Of a stretch of 16,082 nucleotides of DNA, positions 8,076-15,560 are shown in pieces (positions within the stretch are counted from its first letter, which is position 1; the number at the start of each line of letters is the position of its first letter). Made by a program: the position numbers and the translations under genes. The notes below the pieces were generated by a model. That model did no database searches and had not been told where the DNA came from. It was given only the letters and a program-made list of their open reading frames with translations. Origin of the DNA: Desulfuromonadales bacterium (GTDB lineage: Bacteria; Desulfobacterota; Desulfuromonadia; Desulfuromonadales; UBA2294); the NCBI GenBank assembly GCA_030591795.1, contig JAUVAJ010000005.1, positions 1 to 16,082 on the forward strand. The letters are read 5' to 3'.

Positions 8076-8945
8076 TCAGCCGATAACAGCATCGGCCAGT
8101 GTAAAGCCGAAGAGCAGCACGCTGATATAACCGTTCATATTAAAGAAGGCAGCATCGAGCCGACTCAGATCGTCCGGTTTGACCAACCGGTGTTCGTACA
8201 CCAGCAGACCGGCAACCACGACAACTCCGGTCAGATAAATAACCCCGAGTCCCGGGAGCAGTAACAACAACAGCAGCAGCAGTATCATGGCAATATGAAA
8301 CACTCGAACAATCTGTAACGAACGCTCCGCGCCGAAGTGGGCTGGAATTGAGTATAACCCTTTTACCTTGTCAAATTCCATATCCTGCAATGCATAAAAA
8401 ATATCAAACCCGGCGACCCAGAACAGTACAGCAAAACCGACGACAATCGCCGGCCAGCCGATATCCCCGCGCAGGGCGATCCATGCGCCGACAGGTGCAG
8501 CAGCCAGACAGATACCAAGGACAAGGTGGGCCATGAAAGTAAACCGCTTGCAATAAGAATAGAGCACCAGAAACAGCAAAGCAATCGGAGACAACTGCAG
8601 GCAGAGCGGGTTGAGCATCCAGGCAGAAAACAATAGCAAGGCGACCGAAATCGTAACAAACAGCCACGCTTCAGCGTGGCTGATAATCCCGGCCGGAATA
8701 TGCCGTGCAGCGGTACGCGGGTTTTCCGAGTCGATGCCGGCATCAATGATCCGGTTCAGACCCATGGCAAAACTTCTGGCGCCAACCATCGCCAGGCAGA
8801 TCCAGACCACCTGCATCAGTGTCGGTGCTGTACCGCTGGTCAGACTGGCCAGGGTCGCGCCCATCAACGCAAACGGAAAAGCAAAAACCGTATGCGAAAA
8901 TTTGATCATCTCCAGAAGTGCACGGATTTTTTCTACTACCTGCAT
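8076..8945 (-). CDS. mqnP: UbiA-family prenyltransferase of menaquinone synthesis (MqnP)
   Basis: This integral-membrane enzyme transfers a polyprenyl chain to an aromatic acid. In this context the substrate is inferred to be 1,4-dihydroxy-6-naphthoate rather than 4-hydroxybenzoate. The 289 residues form about eight or nine membrane helices. The first Asp-rich motif is NRIIDAGID at 64-72, and the second is DMEFDKVKG at 188-196; both bind magnesium-diphosphate. Homology alone would not separate it from UbiA; the assignment rests on ubiX, mqnE and mqnC following directly. It is the first gene of the operon. AAGAGG (8950-8955) precedes the ATG. Two DNA oddities are inside it: a long perfect hairpin (8661-8682) and a run of nine leucines (residues 222-230). 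Confidence 0.88.
   Translation of the reverse strand: MQVVEKIRALLEMIKFSHTVFAFPFALMGATLASLTSGTAPTLMQVVWICLAMVGARSFAMGLNRIIDAGIDSENPRTAARHIPAGIISHAEAWLFVTISVALLLFSAWMLNPLCLQLSPIALLFLVLYSYCKRFTFMAHLVLGICLAAAPVGAWIALRGDIGWPAIVVGFAVLFWVAGFDIFYALQDMEFDKVKGLYSIPAHFGAERSLQIVRVFHIAMILLLLLLLLLPGLGVIYLTGVVVVAGLLVYEHRLVKPDDLSRLDAAFFNMNGYISVLLFGFTLADAVIG
8256..8282 (-). repeat. Leucine-codon triplet run in mqnP
   Basis: On the minus strand nine consecutive leucine codons (residues 222-230) are mostly CTG and TTG repeats, giving a short imperfect trinucleotide repeat within a membrane helix. Confidence 0.75.
8661..8682. repeat. Perfect 10-bp-arm inverted repeat inside mqnP
   Basis: CAGCCACGCT at 8661-8670 and AGCGTGGCTG at 8673-8682 are perfect complements with only two bases between them (a 9-bp stem with a four-base loop is the sterically reasonable form). 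It encodes part of SHAEAWL in MqnP. On the minus-strand transcript the hairpin is followed by TTTGTT, a poor T-tract. Confidence 0.8.
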
Positions 8946-8975
8946 ATGACCTCTTAACTAGAAGCATTCATTGTG

Positions 8976-8993
8976 CGTGAGTGTACACCCACG
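8976..8993. promoter_or_regulatory. 18-bp imperfect palindrome over the -10: possible operator
   Basis: The sequence CGTGAGTGTACACCCACG is symmetric at 16 of 18 positions, with a perfect GTGTACAC core at 8981-8988. It covers the candidate -10 (8980-8985) completely, the position expected for a repressor site. That any protein binds it is inference. Confidence 0.4.
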
Positions 8994-9008
8994 GCAGCTT
9001 TGGTTCAA
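8980..9008 (-). promoter_or_regulatory. Candidate sigma70 promoter of the mqnP-ubiX-mqnE-mqnC-hisC-rnd operon
   Basis: Reading the minus strand, TTGAAC (9003-9008) and TACACT (8980-8985) are separated by exactly 17 nt. Each matches the -35 and -10 consensus at four of six positions. It lies between the nuo terminator and the mqnP start codon, leaving an untranslated leader of roughly 28 nt. A competing AT-rich TATAAAAT-like sequence around 9042-9050 lacks a suitable -35. Confidence 0.5.
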
Positions 9009-9061
9009 CGTCTGACCGGCTGCCAGGTGCTGTTGTGCACATTTTATATTTGCATAAAAAC

Positions 9062-9089
9062 AAAAAAGCCCCCCGGAACTTCGGGGGGC
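9062..9089 (-). terminator. Rho-independent terminator of the nuo operon
   Basis: A perfect 8-bp GC stem (GCCCCCCG at 9068-9075 and CGGGGGGC at 9082-9089) closes a six-base loop. On the minus strand it is followed directly by six Ts, then a further T-rich run. It lies 24 nt beyond the nuoN stop codon. The plus-strand side has no T-tract, so it works in one direction only. It isolates nuo from the mqn operon downstream. Confidence 0.93.
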
Positions 9090-9113
9090 GTCAATGGTTA
9101 TTATTGCGCTAAA

Positions 9114-10589
9114 TCAGAATACGGCAGTTCTTGCCATTTCCATTACTGTCTCAGGCAAGAGTCCGAGGTAAAGCACTCCGACGATAGCAATGACGATTGA
9201 AAGCGTTGCACCGAGCGGCATCGATACCCAGGCAAAATCTTCTTGCGGGTCGCGAAAGTACATAGCTACCATGACTCGCAGATAGTAGTAGAGCGACACT
9301 GCCGAATTCAGAATCCCGAGGATGGCCAACCAGATGTAACCAGCTTCGATAGCCCCGGCAAAGATATAGAATTTAGCAGTGAAACCGGCGGTAGGCGGCA
9401 GGCCCATCAGTGAGAACAGGAACAGGGTCAGAGCCACGCCGAGGAATGGTCGCTTGAAGCCGAACCCGGCAAGACCTTCCAGGGTCAAATTGGTTTCGCC
9501 CTTTTTACCAGCCAGTACCAGTACGGCAAAGGCGCCAAGGTTCATGAAAGTGTATGCGAGCATGTAGTACAGAATAGCGGCAAAACCGATATAGTTGGCA
9601 GCCACCAGCCCGACCAGAGCATAGCCGGCGTGCGAAATCGATGAATAAGCCAGCATTCGTTTGATATCGGTTTGTGCGATCGCCAACAGGTTGCCGGCTG
9701 TCATAGTCAAAACTGCCAGAATCCAGAGCAGAGCTGTCCATTCGGTCTGCATTTCAGCAAAAGCGAGAATAAGAATACGCATGAAAGCGGCAATAGCGGC
9801 GGCTTTTGGACCGGCACTCATAAATGCAGTTATCGGCGTCGGTGCTCCTTGATAAACATCCGGAGTCCACATGTGGAACGGCACGACACCAATCTTGAAC
9901 AGAAAGCCGGTGCTGAGTAGCAACATGCCGGCAATTGTCATCGGGTTGCCGAGCATCGATGGGTGGCCAGACAGGAATACGCCAATACTGGAGATATTGG
10001 TCGTACCGGTCACACCGTACAACAGGGCCATGCCATAGAGCAAAAATCCGGTCGAGAAAGCGCCAAGCAGGAAGTATTTAAGACCCGCCTCATTTGATCG
10101 CACATCATCGCGAAAGAAACCAGCCAGGACGTAAAGCGAAATCGACAACACCTCAAGTCCGAGGAAGATCGTCATCATGTCGGTGGCAGAGGCCATCCAC
10201 ATGGCGCCGGCTGTCGCGAACAGGATCAGCGCATAGTATTCGTTGACTGGATAACCCTCGCGCTTCAGGTAGTCATCCGACATCAGAATGGTCAGACCAG
10301 CCGCAATGATAAAAATCATATTGAAGAAAAGGGCAAAACCATCTTGAGCAACATGACCGGCAAAGCCGAATTGAACGCCGACGTCGGCAATCCCGTTCCA
10401 GGCCAGAATCGTTACCCATGCGGCACCAACCAAGCCGATAATGCCCATCCAGGCGATGTGTGTCGTCCGCCCAGGCTTCGAAAACACCCCGATCAGCAGA
10501 AGCGCCATGCCAAAGCCGACTAATACCAATGATGGTAGTATGGCGTGAAAATTTACAGTTTCTAAAGCGGCTTGCACCAGATTATCCAT
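9114..10589 (-). CDS. nuoN: NADH-quinone oxidoreductase subunit N
   Basis: This is an antiporter-like proton-pumping subunit in the membrane arm of complex I. The 491 residues carry about 14 membrane helices. The charged residues of the proton path are visible: GLEVLSISLY with Glu146, a Lys in EAGLKYFLLG (171), a Lys in LFKIGVVPFHMWTPDVYQGAPTP (232), and a Lys in PPTAGFTAKFYIF of the second half. Two ATGs are possible: one at 10595, three nucleotides after a GGAGG, and one at 10589, nine nucleotides after it. The second is chosen for its spacing; the difference is two residues. It is the last gene of the operon, followed by a strong terminator. Confidence 0.95.
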   Translation of the reverse strand: MDNLVQAALETVNFHAILPSLVLVGFGMALLLIGVFSKPGRTTHIAWMGIIGLVGAAWVTILAWNGIADVGVQFGFAGHVAQDGFALFFNMIFIIAAGLTILMSDDYLKREGYPVNEYYALILFATAGAMWMASATDMMTIFLGLEVLSISLYVLAGFFRDDVRSNEAGLKYFLLGAFSTGFLLYGMALLYGVTGTTNISSIGVFLSGHPSMLGNPMTIAGMLLLSTGFLFKIGVVPFHMWTPDVYQGAPTPITAFMSAGPKAAAIAAFMRILILAFAEMQTEWTALLWILAVLTMTAGNLLAIAQTDIKRMLAYSSISHAGYALVGLVAANYIGFAAILYYMLAYTFMNLGAFAVLVLAGKKGETNLTLEGLAGFGFKRPFLGVALTLFLFSLMGLPPTAGFTAKFYIFAGAIEAGYIWLAILGILNSAVSLYYYLRVMVAMYFRDPQEDFAWVSMPLGATLSIVIAIVGVLYLGLLPETVMEMARTAVF

Positions 10590-10598
10590 GAACATTTT

Positions 10599-10603
10599 CC
10601 TCC
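10599..10603 (-). promoter_or_regulatory. Shine-Dalgarno deciding the nuoN start
   Basis: GGAGG on the minus strand lies 9 nt before the ATG at 10589 but only 3 nt before the ATG at 10595. The wider spacing is the normal one, which favours the shorter protein. Confidence 0.6.
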
Positions 10604-10629
10604 GGAAACAGTGTTGCTGCGTCTATTTC

Positions 10630-12183
10630 TTACTTGAATTCAATTTGCTTGGGTACTTCGTACTGCACCATCGCTACCTGCTGTTTGCTATCGATCTGAG
10701 CAATCAGACTCTCCAGCGCCGGGTTCATTTTATCGAAGAAGGTGTTCGGGTAGATACCGATCCAGAAGATGAACACCAGCAAAGGCAGCATCACAGCAAT
10801 TTCACGCAGTGACAGGTCCTTCAATACAGCATTTTTTGGATTATCCAGCTTGCCAAACATCACCCGCTGGTACATCCAGAGCATGTAGACCGCCGCCAGA
10901 ATAACACCGGTTGTTGCAAATACTGCATACCAGCGCAACTCACTCTCAAAAGCACCAACCAGAGCCATGAATTCACCAACGAAACCGTTGGTACCGGGCA
11001 AGCCGACAGAAGAAAAGGTGACAATCATAAAGATAGTGGCAAAAACTGGCATCTGTTTGGCCAGGCCACCGAACTCGGAAATTTCACGGGTGTGGCGCCG
11101 CTCGTAAAGGAAGCCGACGATAAGGAACAGTGCGCCGGTCGTAATACCGTGGTTAACCATCTGGATCATGCCACCGGCCATCCCCTGCAGATTCAGAGCG
11201 AAAACTCCGAGCATGACGAAACCAAGATGGGCTACCGATGAGTAAGCAACCAGTCTTTTCACATCAGTTTGTACCATGGCGACCAGCGAACCGTAAATGA
11301 TACCGATTACGCAGAGGGTTGCCAGATACGGCAAGCAAGTATCAAGCGCCTGTGGAAAGAGCGGAATGGCAAAACGGACAAAACCGTAGGTGCCCATTTT
11401 CAGCAGTACAGCGGCCAAGATAACGGAGCCGGCCGTCGGAGCTTCAGTATGCGCATCCGGCAACCAAGTGTGCAATGGAAACATCGGTACTTTGATTGCA
11501 AAGCTGAAAGCAAACGCCAGGAACAACCAGAGCTGAACATCATCCGGTACATTCATCTGATAAAACTGGGCAATACTGAAGCCATTAGTGTTCAAACCGG
11601 CCTCAACTGCATAGTAGTAAACGAAGATTATGGCTACCAGCATCAGCAAAGAACCGACAGCGGTAAAAATGAAGAATTTAACCGCGGCATAGATCCGATT
11701 CTTGCCACCCCAGATACCGATCAGGAAGTACATCGGAATCAGCATCAACTCCCAGAATATATAGAACAGGAACAGATCGAGGGAAATAAACGCACCCAGC
11801 ATGCCGGTTTCGAGCAAGAGTAACAGGGCCATGAAGCCTTTAACGTTCTTGTCCACCGCCTGCCAGGTTGACAGCACCGCAATCGGCATGATGAAGGTGG
11901 TCAACATCACCAACCAGAGGCTGATCCCGTCAATACCCACATTATAGTTCATCTGGAAAAAATCACCGACACTGATCCAGCTAACAAACTCGGTGTAGTG
12001 CATACCACCGCTGGTAGCAAAGACGTCATCTAACGCCAGCGGCATGCTGAGGGCAAAAGTCAACAGAGTGACGATCAGCGTAAAGCTTTTCAACAGCGGC
12101 TCATTATCCCTGGGGATAAGCAACAGCATTGCCATGCCGAGCAGCGGCAGAAAGGTGATGATACTGAGAAGGTGTTCGCTCAT
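10630..12183 (-). CDS. nuoM: NADH-quinone oxidoreductase subunit M
   Basis: This is the central antiporter-like proton-pumping subunit of complex I. The 517 residues are close to the usual 500-510, with about 14 membrane helices. Glu145 sits in the FWELMLIPMYFLIG helix, Lys231 in FAIKVPMFPLHTWLPDAHTEAP, and Lys262 in AVLLKMGTYGF, corresponding to the essential Glu144, Lys234 and Lys265 of the E. coli protein. The second-half motif SSVGLPGTNGFVGEF, with its Glu, is also intact. AAGGAG about 10 nt upstream supports the start. It begins 46 nt after nuoL and ends 40 nt before nuoN. Confidence 0.96.
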   Translation of the reverse strand: MSEHLLSIITFLPLLGMAMLLLIPRDNEPLLKSFTLIVTLLTFALSMPLALDDVFATSGGMHYTEFVSWISVGDFFQMNYNVGIDGISLWLVMLTTFIMPIAVLSTWQAVDKNVKGFMALLLLLETGMLGAFISLDLFLFYIFWELMLIPMYFLIGIWGGKNRIYAAVKFFIFTAVGSLLMLVAIIFVYYYAVEAGLNTNGFSIAQFYQMNVPDDVQLWLFLAFAFSFAIKVPMFPLHTWLPDAHTEAPTAGSVILAAVLLKMGTYGFVRFAIPLFPQALDTCLPYLATLCVIGIIYGSLVAMVQTDVKRLVAYSSVAHLGFVMLGVFALNLQGMAGGMIQMVNHGITTGALFLIVGFLYERRHTREISEFGGLAKQMPVFATIFMIVTFSSVGLPGTNGFVGEFMALVGAFESELRWYAVFATTGVILAAVYMLWMYQRVMFGKLDNPKNAVLKDLSLREIAVMLPLLVFIFWIGIYPNTFFDKMNPALESLIAQIDSKQQVAMVQYEVPKQIEFK

Positions 12184-12229
12184 TGCAAAACGCTCCTTAA
12201 ATAACGCTCAAAAAAAACAATAGATGCTT

Positions 12230-14227
12230 TTAGCCAAAAATATAGAACCCGACAATCATAACAACACCGATTACCATCCCCATGGCGTAGTTCTGAGTCA
12301 ACCCGGTCTGAGTGTAACGCAGACCGGTCGATACCAGCGTAGTAACGCGGCCGATACCGTTCACGACACCGTCAACAATTCTGACATCGATCCCTTTCCA
12401 GAGAAACACGCCAGCTTGCTTGGTCGGGTTGACAAACAGGACGTCATACAGCTCGTCGATGTACCACTTGTTATAAACCAGATCATGCAGTTTCGGAAAT
12501 TTCGCCGTAAATTTGCCCGGCAGTTCCGGTTGCTTGATATAGAACCAGATAGCAGCAGCGATGCCAGCGAATCCGATGAGTACCGAACCACCCATCAGAC
12601 CAAACTCCCAACCGAGGGAATGTGCCATCGCCTCTTTAACGGCGATATGATAGGTCTCCTGAGCCGGACCAAAGACCGGATCAAGGAAACCCTCGATATA
12701 ATTCGGAATATGCCCGAGGATGTTGCCAAGAACATGCGGAACACCGACATAACCGCCGACAACAGCGAGACCGGCAAGAATAACCAGCGGCAGTGTAATA
12801 ACCCACGGCGACTCAGGAATGTGGTCTTTGGCGCGAGCATCAGTTCTTTGCTCGCCCCAGAAGGTCATCGATACCAATCGGAACATGTAGAATGCTGTCA
12901 TACCCGCAGCAACAGCACCTGCGGCCCAAAGCCAGAGAGAACCACGGGTTGAACTGGCAGCCCACCAGAGAATCTCGTCTTTCGAGAAGAAAGCAGAGAA
13001 CAGCGGTACACCGGCGATTGCGATGGTTGAGAGCAGGAATGTCCAGTAAGTTATCGGCATTTTCTTGCTCAGACCACCCATGTTGCGCATATCCTGAGGA
13101 TCATCATTCAAGTGTGCATGGTGATAAGCGTGATGCATACCGTGGATAACCGAACCGGAGCCGAGAAACAGACAGGCCTTGAAGAACGCGTGGGTCATCA
13201 GGTGGAAGATACCACCGGTGAACGCGCCAACACCCATGGCCAGGAACATATAACCGAGCTGTGACACGGTCGAGTAAGCCAGAACCCGTTTGATATCATT
13301 CTGGGCAAAACCGATGGTAGCAGCGAAAACCGCCGTGGTAGCACCGATAATAGCAATTACCATCATCGTGGTCGGGGCCATGGCGAACAGACCGCTCATC
13401 CGGCCGATCATGTAGACACCGGCGGTGACCATGGTCGCGGCATGGATCAGGGCGGAGACCGGAGTCGGGCCTTCCATGGCATCCGGCAACCAGGTATATA
13501 GAGGAATCTGCGCCGATTTACCGGTTGCGCCGAGGAAAAACAGTAGAGTTATCGCGGTAACCAAAATACTGCCGGTACCGAGCAGATGTGCATTATTACC
13601 AATTTCAACAAAATTGATTGTCCAGACACCATGCCCACTGCCGAGGGCCCAGAACAGGGTCAACAGACCAAGCAGGAAACCAAAGTCACCAATCCGGTTG
13701 ACTACGAATGCCTTCTTGGCAGCATCGCTGGCACTCTTCTTTTCAAAGTAATAGCCGATCAGGAGATAAGAGCAGAGGCCAACGCCTTCCCAGCCGACAA
13801 ACATGACCAAGGCATTACCACCGAGAACCAGCATCAGCATGGCGAAGCAAAACAAGTTCAGATAACTGAAGAAACGGTAGTAACTCTCTTCACCGTGCAT
13901 GTAGCCGATCGAGTACAGGTGAATCAGGGTACCGACACCGGTAACAACCAGGATCATCAGGGCCGACAGCGGATCGTACAGGAATTCCCAGTTGATCTGC
14001 ATCTTGCCAACTGACATCCAGGAAGCAACCACCTGCTCGTGAACTTTTACATCATCAGCAAGTAACTGAAAGAAATACTTCGCCGAGAGGAGAAAGGAGG
14101 CCAGCATAAAGCCGGTCGCAATACCGCCAATCGCCTTTTCGCTCTTGATAAACCGCTTGCCTAACAGACCATTAATGATACAGCCGATAAGCGGGAGTAA
14201 CGGGATGAGCCAAAGTTTATCGTACAT
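12230..14227 (-). CDS. nuoL: NADH-quinone oxidoreductase subunit L
   Basis: This is the distal and largest antiporter-like subunit of complex I. Its long C-terminal helix runs along the membrane arm. The 665 residues compare with 613 in E. coli. Key sites are Glu147 in GWEGVGLCSYLLIG, Asp181 in NRIGDFGFLLG, Lys237 in GATGKSAQIPLYTWLPDAMEGPTP, His262 in ALIHAATMVTAGVY, and the second-half FFSKDEI. The histidine-rich HGMHHAYHHAH loop is common in NuoL. The C-terminus has the amphipathic stretch plus a last membrane helix ending in MIVGFYIFG. TAGGAGAG precedes the ATG. It follows nuoK by 45 nt. Confidence 0.96.
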   Translation of the reverse strand: MYDKLWLIPLLPLIGCIINGLLGKRFIKSEKAIGGIATGFMLASFLLSAKYFFQLLADDVKVHEQVVASWMSVGKMQINWEFLYDPLSALMILVVTGVGTLIHLYSIGYMHGEESYYRFFSYLNLFCFAMLMLVLGGNALVMFVGWEGVGLCSYLLIGYYFEKKSASDAAKKAFVVNRIGDFGFLLGLLTLFWALGSGHGVWTINFVEIGNNAHLLGTGSILVTAITLLFFLGATGKSAQIPLYTWLPDAMEGPTPVSALIHAATMVTAGVYMIGRMSGLFAMAPTTMMVIAIIGATTAVFAATIGFAQNDIKRVLAYSTVSQLGYMFLAMGVGAFTGGIFHLMTHAFFKACLFLGSGSVIHGMHHAYHHAHLNDDPQDMRNMGGLSKKMPITYWTFLLSTIAIAGVPLFSAFFSKDEILWWAASSTRGSLWLWAAGAVAAGMTAFYMFRLVSMTFWGEQRTDARAKDHIPESPWVITLPLVILAGLAVVGGYVGVPHVLGNILGHIPNYIEGFLDPVFGPAQETYHIAVKEAMAHSLGWEFGLMGGSVLIGFAGIAAAIWFYIKQPELPGKFTAKFPKLHDLVYNKWYIDELYDVLFVNPTKQAGVFLWKGIDVRIVDGVVNGIGRVTTLVSTGLRYTQTGLTQNYAMGMVIGVVMIVGFYIFG

Positions 14228-14272
14228 CTAACACTCTCCTAACCGGAATGAGCTTCTGCCACAAAGACAGAA

Positions 14273-14575
14273 TTACCATTTCAGCAGATTAAAATCGTCA
14301 ACTGCAATCGATTCGCGATTGCGGTAGAACGCAATCATCAAAGCCAGACCGACAGCCGCTTCTGCAGCAGCAACCGCCATTATAAAGAGAACAAACACCT
14401 GACCATCCATATTGCCAAGATGATTGGACAGAGCAATAAACGTCAGGTTGACAGCATTAAGCATCAGCTCAATGCACATGAAGATTACGATCGCGTTCTT
14501 CCGGGTCAGAACACCGAATGTTCCAATGGAGAAGATAATCGCGCTCAGAATCATGTATTGATGCACCGTTACCAT
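14273..14575 (-). CDS. nuoK: NADH-quinone oxidoreductase subunit K
   Basis: This small membrane subunit forms part of the connection between the quinone site and the antiporter-like subunits. The 100 residues match the family exactly (E. coli 100), with three membrane helices. The two intramembrane glutamates are at the classic positions: Glu36 in FMCIELMLNAVNL and Glu72 in AAAEAAVGLALMI. The start is preceded by AGGAGG at 8 nt. It begins 12 nt after nuoJ. Confidence 0.97.
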   Translation of the reverse strand: MVTVHQYMILSAIIFSIGTFGVLTRKNAIVIFMCIELMLNAVNLTFIALSNHLGNMDGQVFVLFIMAVAAAEAAVGLALMIAFYRNRESIAVDDFNLLKW

Positions 14576-14587
14576 TTGACCAGCCTC

Positions 14588-15106
14588 CTATTCCTGTACA
14601 GCCGCAGCGTTGCGCTTTGCCAGCACCACGGCACCAACTATGGCTACCAGGAGCAAAATGGACGCAATTTCAAACGGAAGCAGGAAATCAACAAACAGTG
14701 CTTTGCCAAGCAACTGTGTGTGCCCTACATCCATTACGGTTTGATTGGTGATGCCACCCGAAATATTGGATGGGTTGCTGTGAGTCAGCATGTAATAAAC
14801 CTGAATAAAGACCAGTGAAGCCAAGGTGATGGCCCAGACAACACTATGACTCGTCTTCTGGATCAGAACCGTTTTCAGATTCAACAGCATGATTACAAAA
14901 ATAATCAGCATCAGAATGGCACCGGCGTAGACCATTATCTGCACAGCAGCCATGAACGGTGCATGCAGCATAACGTAGAAGTTGGCCAGGCAGACAAAAG
15001 TCATCATCAACGCCACTGCGTTATTGATCGGACTCTTGCAGCTAACTACCAGAACTGCCGAGACAACCGCTACCACGGCGAGTATGACAAAATAAATTTG
15101 TTCCAT
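14588..15106 (-). CDS. nuoJ: NADH-quinone oxidoreductase subunit J
   Basis: This membrane subunit of complex I has a third helix with a pi-bulge that gates the central water channel. The 172 residues contain five membrane helices. The conserved AVQIMVYAGAILMLIIFVIMLLN segment begins near residue 54, with Tyr60 equivalent to Tyr59 of E. coli. The N-terminus carries the usual CKSPINNAVALM stretch. AGGAG stands 10 nt before the start. It begins 23 nt after nuoI. Confidence 0.95.
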   Translation of the reverse strand: MEQIYFVILAVVAVVSAVLVVSCKSPINNAVALMMTFVCLANFYVMLHAPFMAAVQIMVYAGAILMLIIFVIMLLNLKTVLIQKTSHSVVWAITLASLVFIQVYYMLTHSNPSNISGGITNQTVMDVGHTQLLGKALFVDFLLPFEIASILLLVAIVGAVVLAKRNAAAVQE

Positions 15107-15129
15107 CGATTCCGCGCTCCTGTTTCGAA

Positions 15130-15531
15130 TTATCGGATAAGTCTTTGTTTTTCGAACGTGAAGTCTTCGCGCTTGTAGTTCGCCAGCTCGTAGTCGCCGG
15201 TCATCTCAATCGCTTCAACCGGGCAAGCTTCGACACAATAGCCGCAGAAAATGCAGCGCAGAAGATCAATTGTGTAGACTTCCGGGTACTTCTCACCCTT
15301 CTCATTCTCAGCCGATTCTACAGTAATACATTTGGCCGGGCAGACGGTCGGGCACAGATAACAAGCTACACATTTCTCACGGTCATGAGCCGGGACCAGA
15401 CGATGCAAGCCACGGTATCGCTCCGAGGTCGGCAACCGGTGCCCTTTTCTCGGATACTGCACCGTTGTCGAGTTGCCGGGCAACATGTGCTTAAAGGTGA
15501 TACTCAGACCTTGTATAAACTCTTTAATCAT
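15130..15531 (-). CDS. nuoI: NADH-quinone oxidoreductase subunit I
   Basis: This ferredoxin-like subunit of the peripheral arm carries iron-sulfur clusters N6a and N6b on the electron path to N2. Two complete 4Fe-4S motifs are present: Cys54, 57, 60, 64 (CVACYLCPTVCP) and Cys93, 96, 99, 103 (CIFCGYCVEACP). The 133 residues are shorter than the 180 of E. coli NuoI, with the C-terminal extension missing; short forms are common in anaerobes. GAGGG seven nucleotides before the ATG supports the start. The gene follows nuoH by 29 nt. Confidence 0.96.
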   Translation of the reverse strand: MIKEFIQGLSITFKHMLPGNSTTVQYPRKGHRLPTSERYRGLHRLVPAHDREKCVACYLCPTVCPAKCITVESAENEKGEKYPEVYTIDLLRCIFCGYCVEACPVEAIEMTGDYELANYKREDFTFEKQRLIR

Positions 15532-15560
15532 GGATAAACCCTCTTATCTTCGTCAATCGT

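Noticed and set aside
8066..8092. Longer ubiX start at 8092
   Set aside because: It would overlap mqnP by 17 nt, and the internal ATG at 8065 has a good ribosome site with correct spacing.
9042..9050. TATAAAAT-like -10 just after the nuo terminator
   Set aside because: No -35-like hexamer lies 16-18 nt upstream; that position is occupied by the terminator stem and T-run. The TTGAAC/TACACT pair is better.
11269..11823. 184-codon plus-strand open frame opposite nuoM
   Set aside because: Composition is typical of the antisense of a membrane-protein gene (rich in Gln, Arg and His), with no recognisable motif or ribosome site. nuoM is certain on the other strand.
12224..12952. 242-codon plus-strand open frame opposite nuoL
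   Set aside because: Same reasoning: it is a shadow of the well-conserved nuoL, with no family features.
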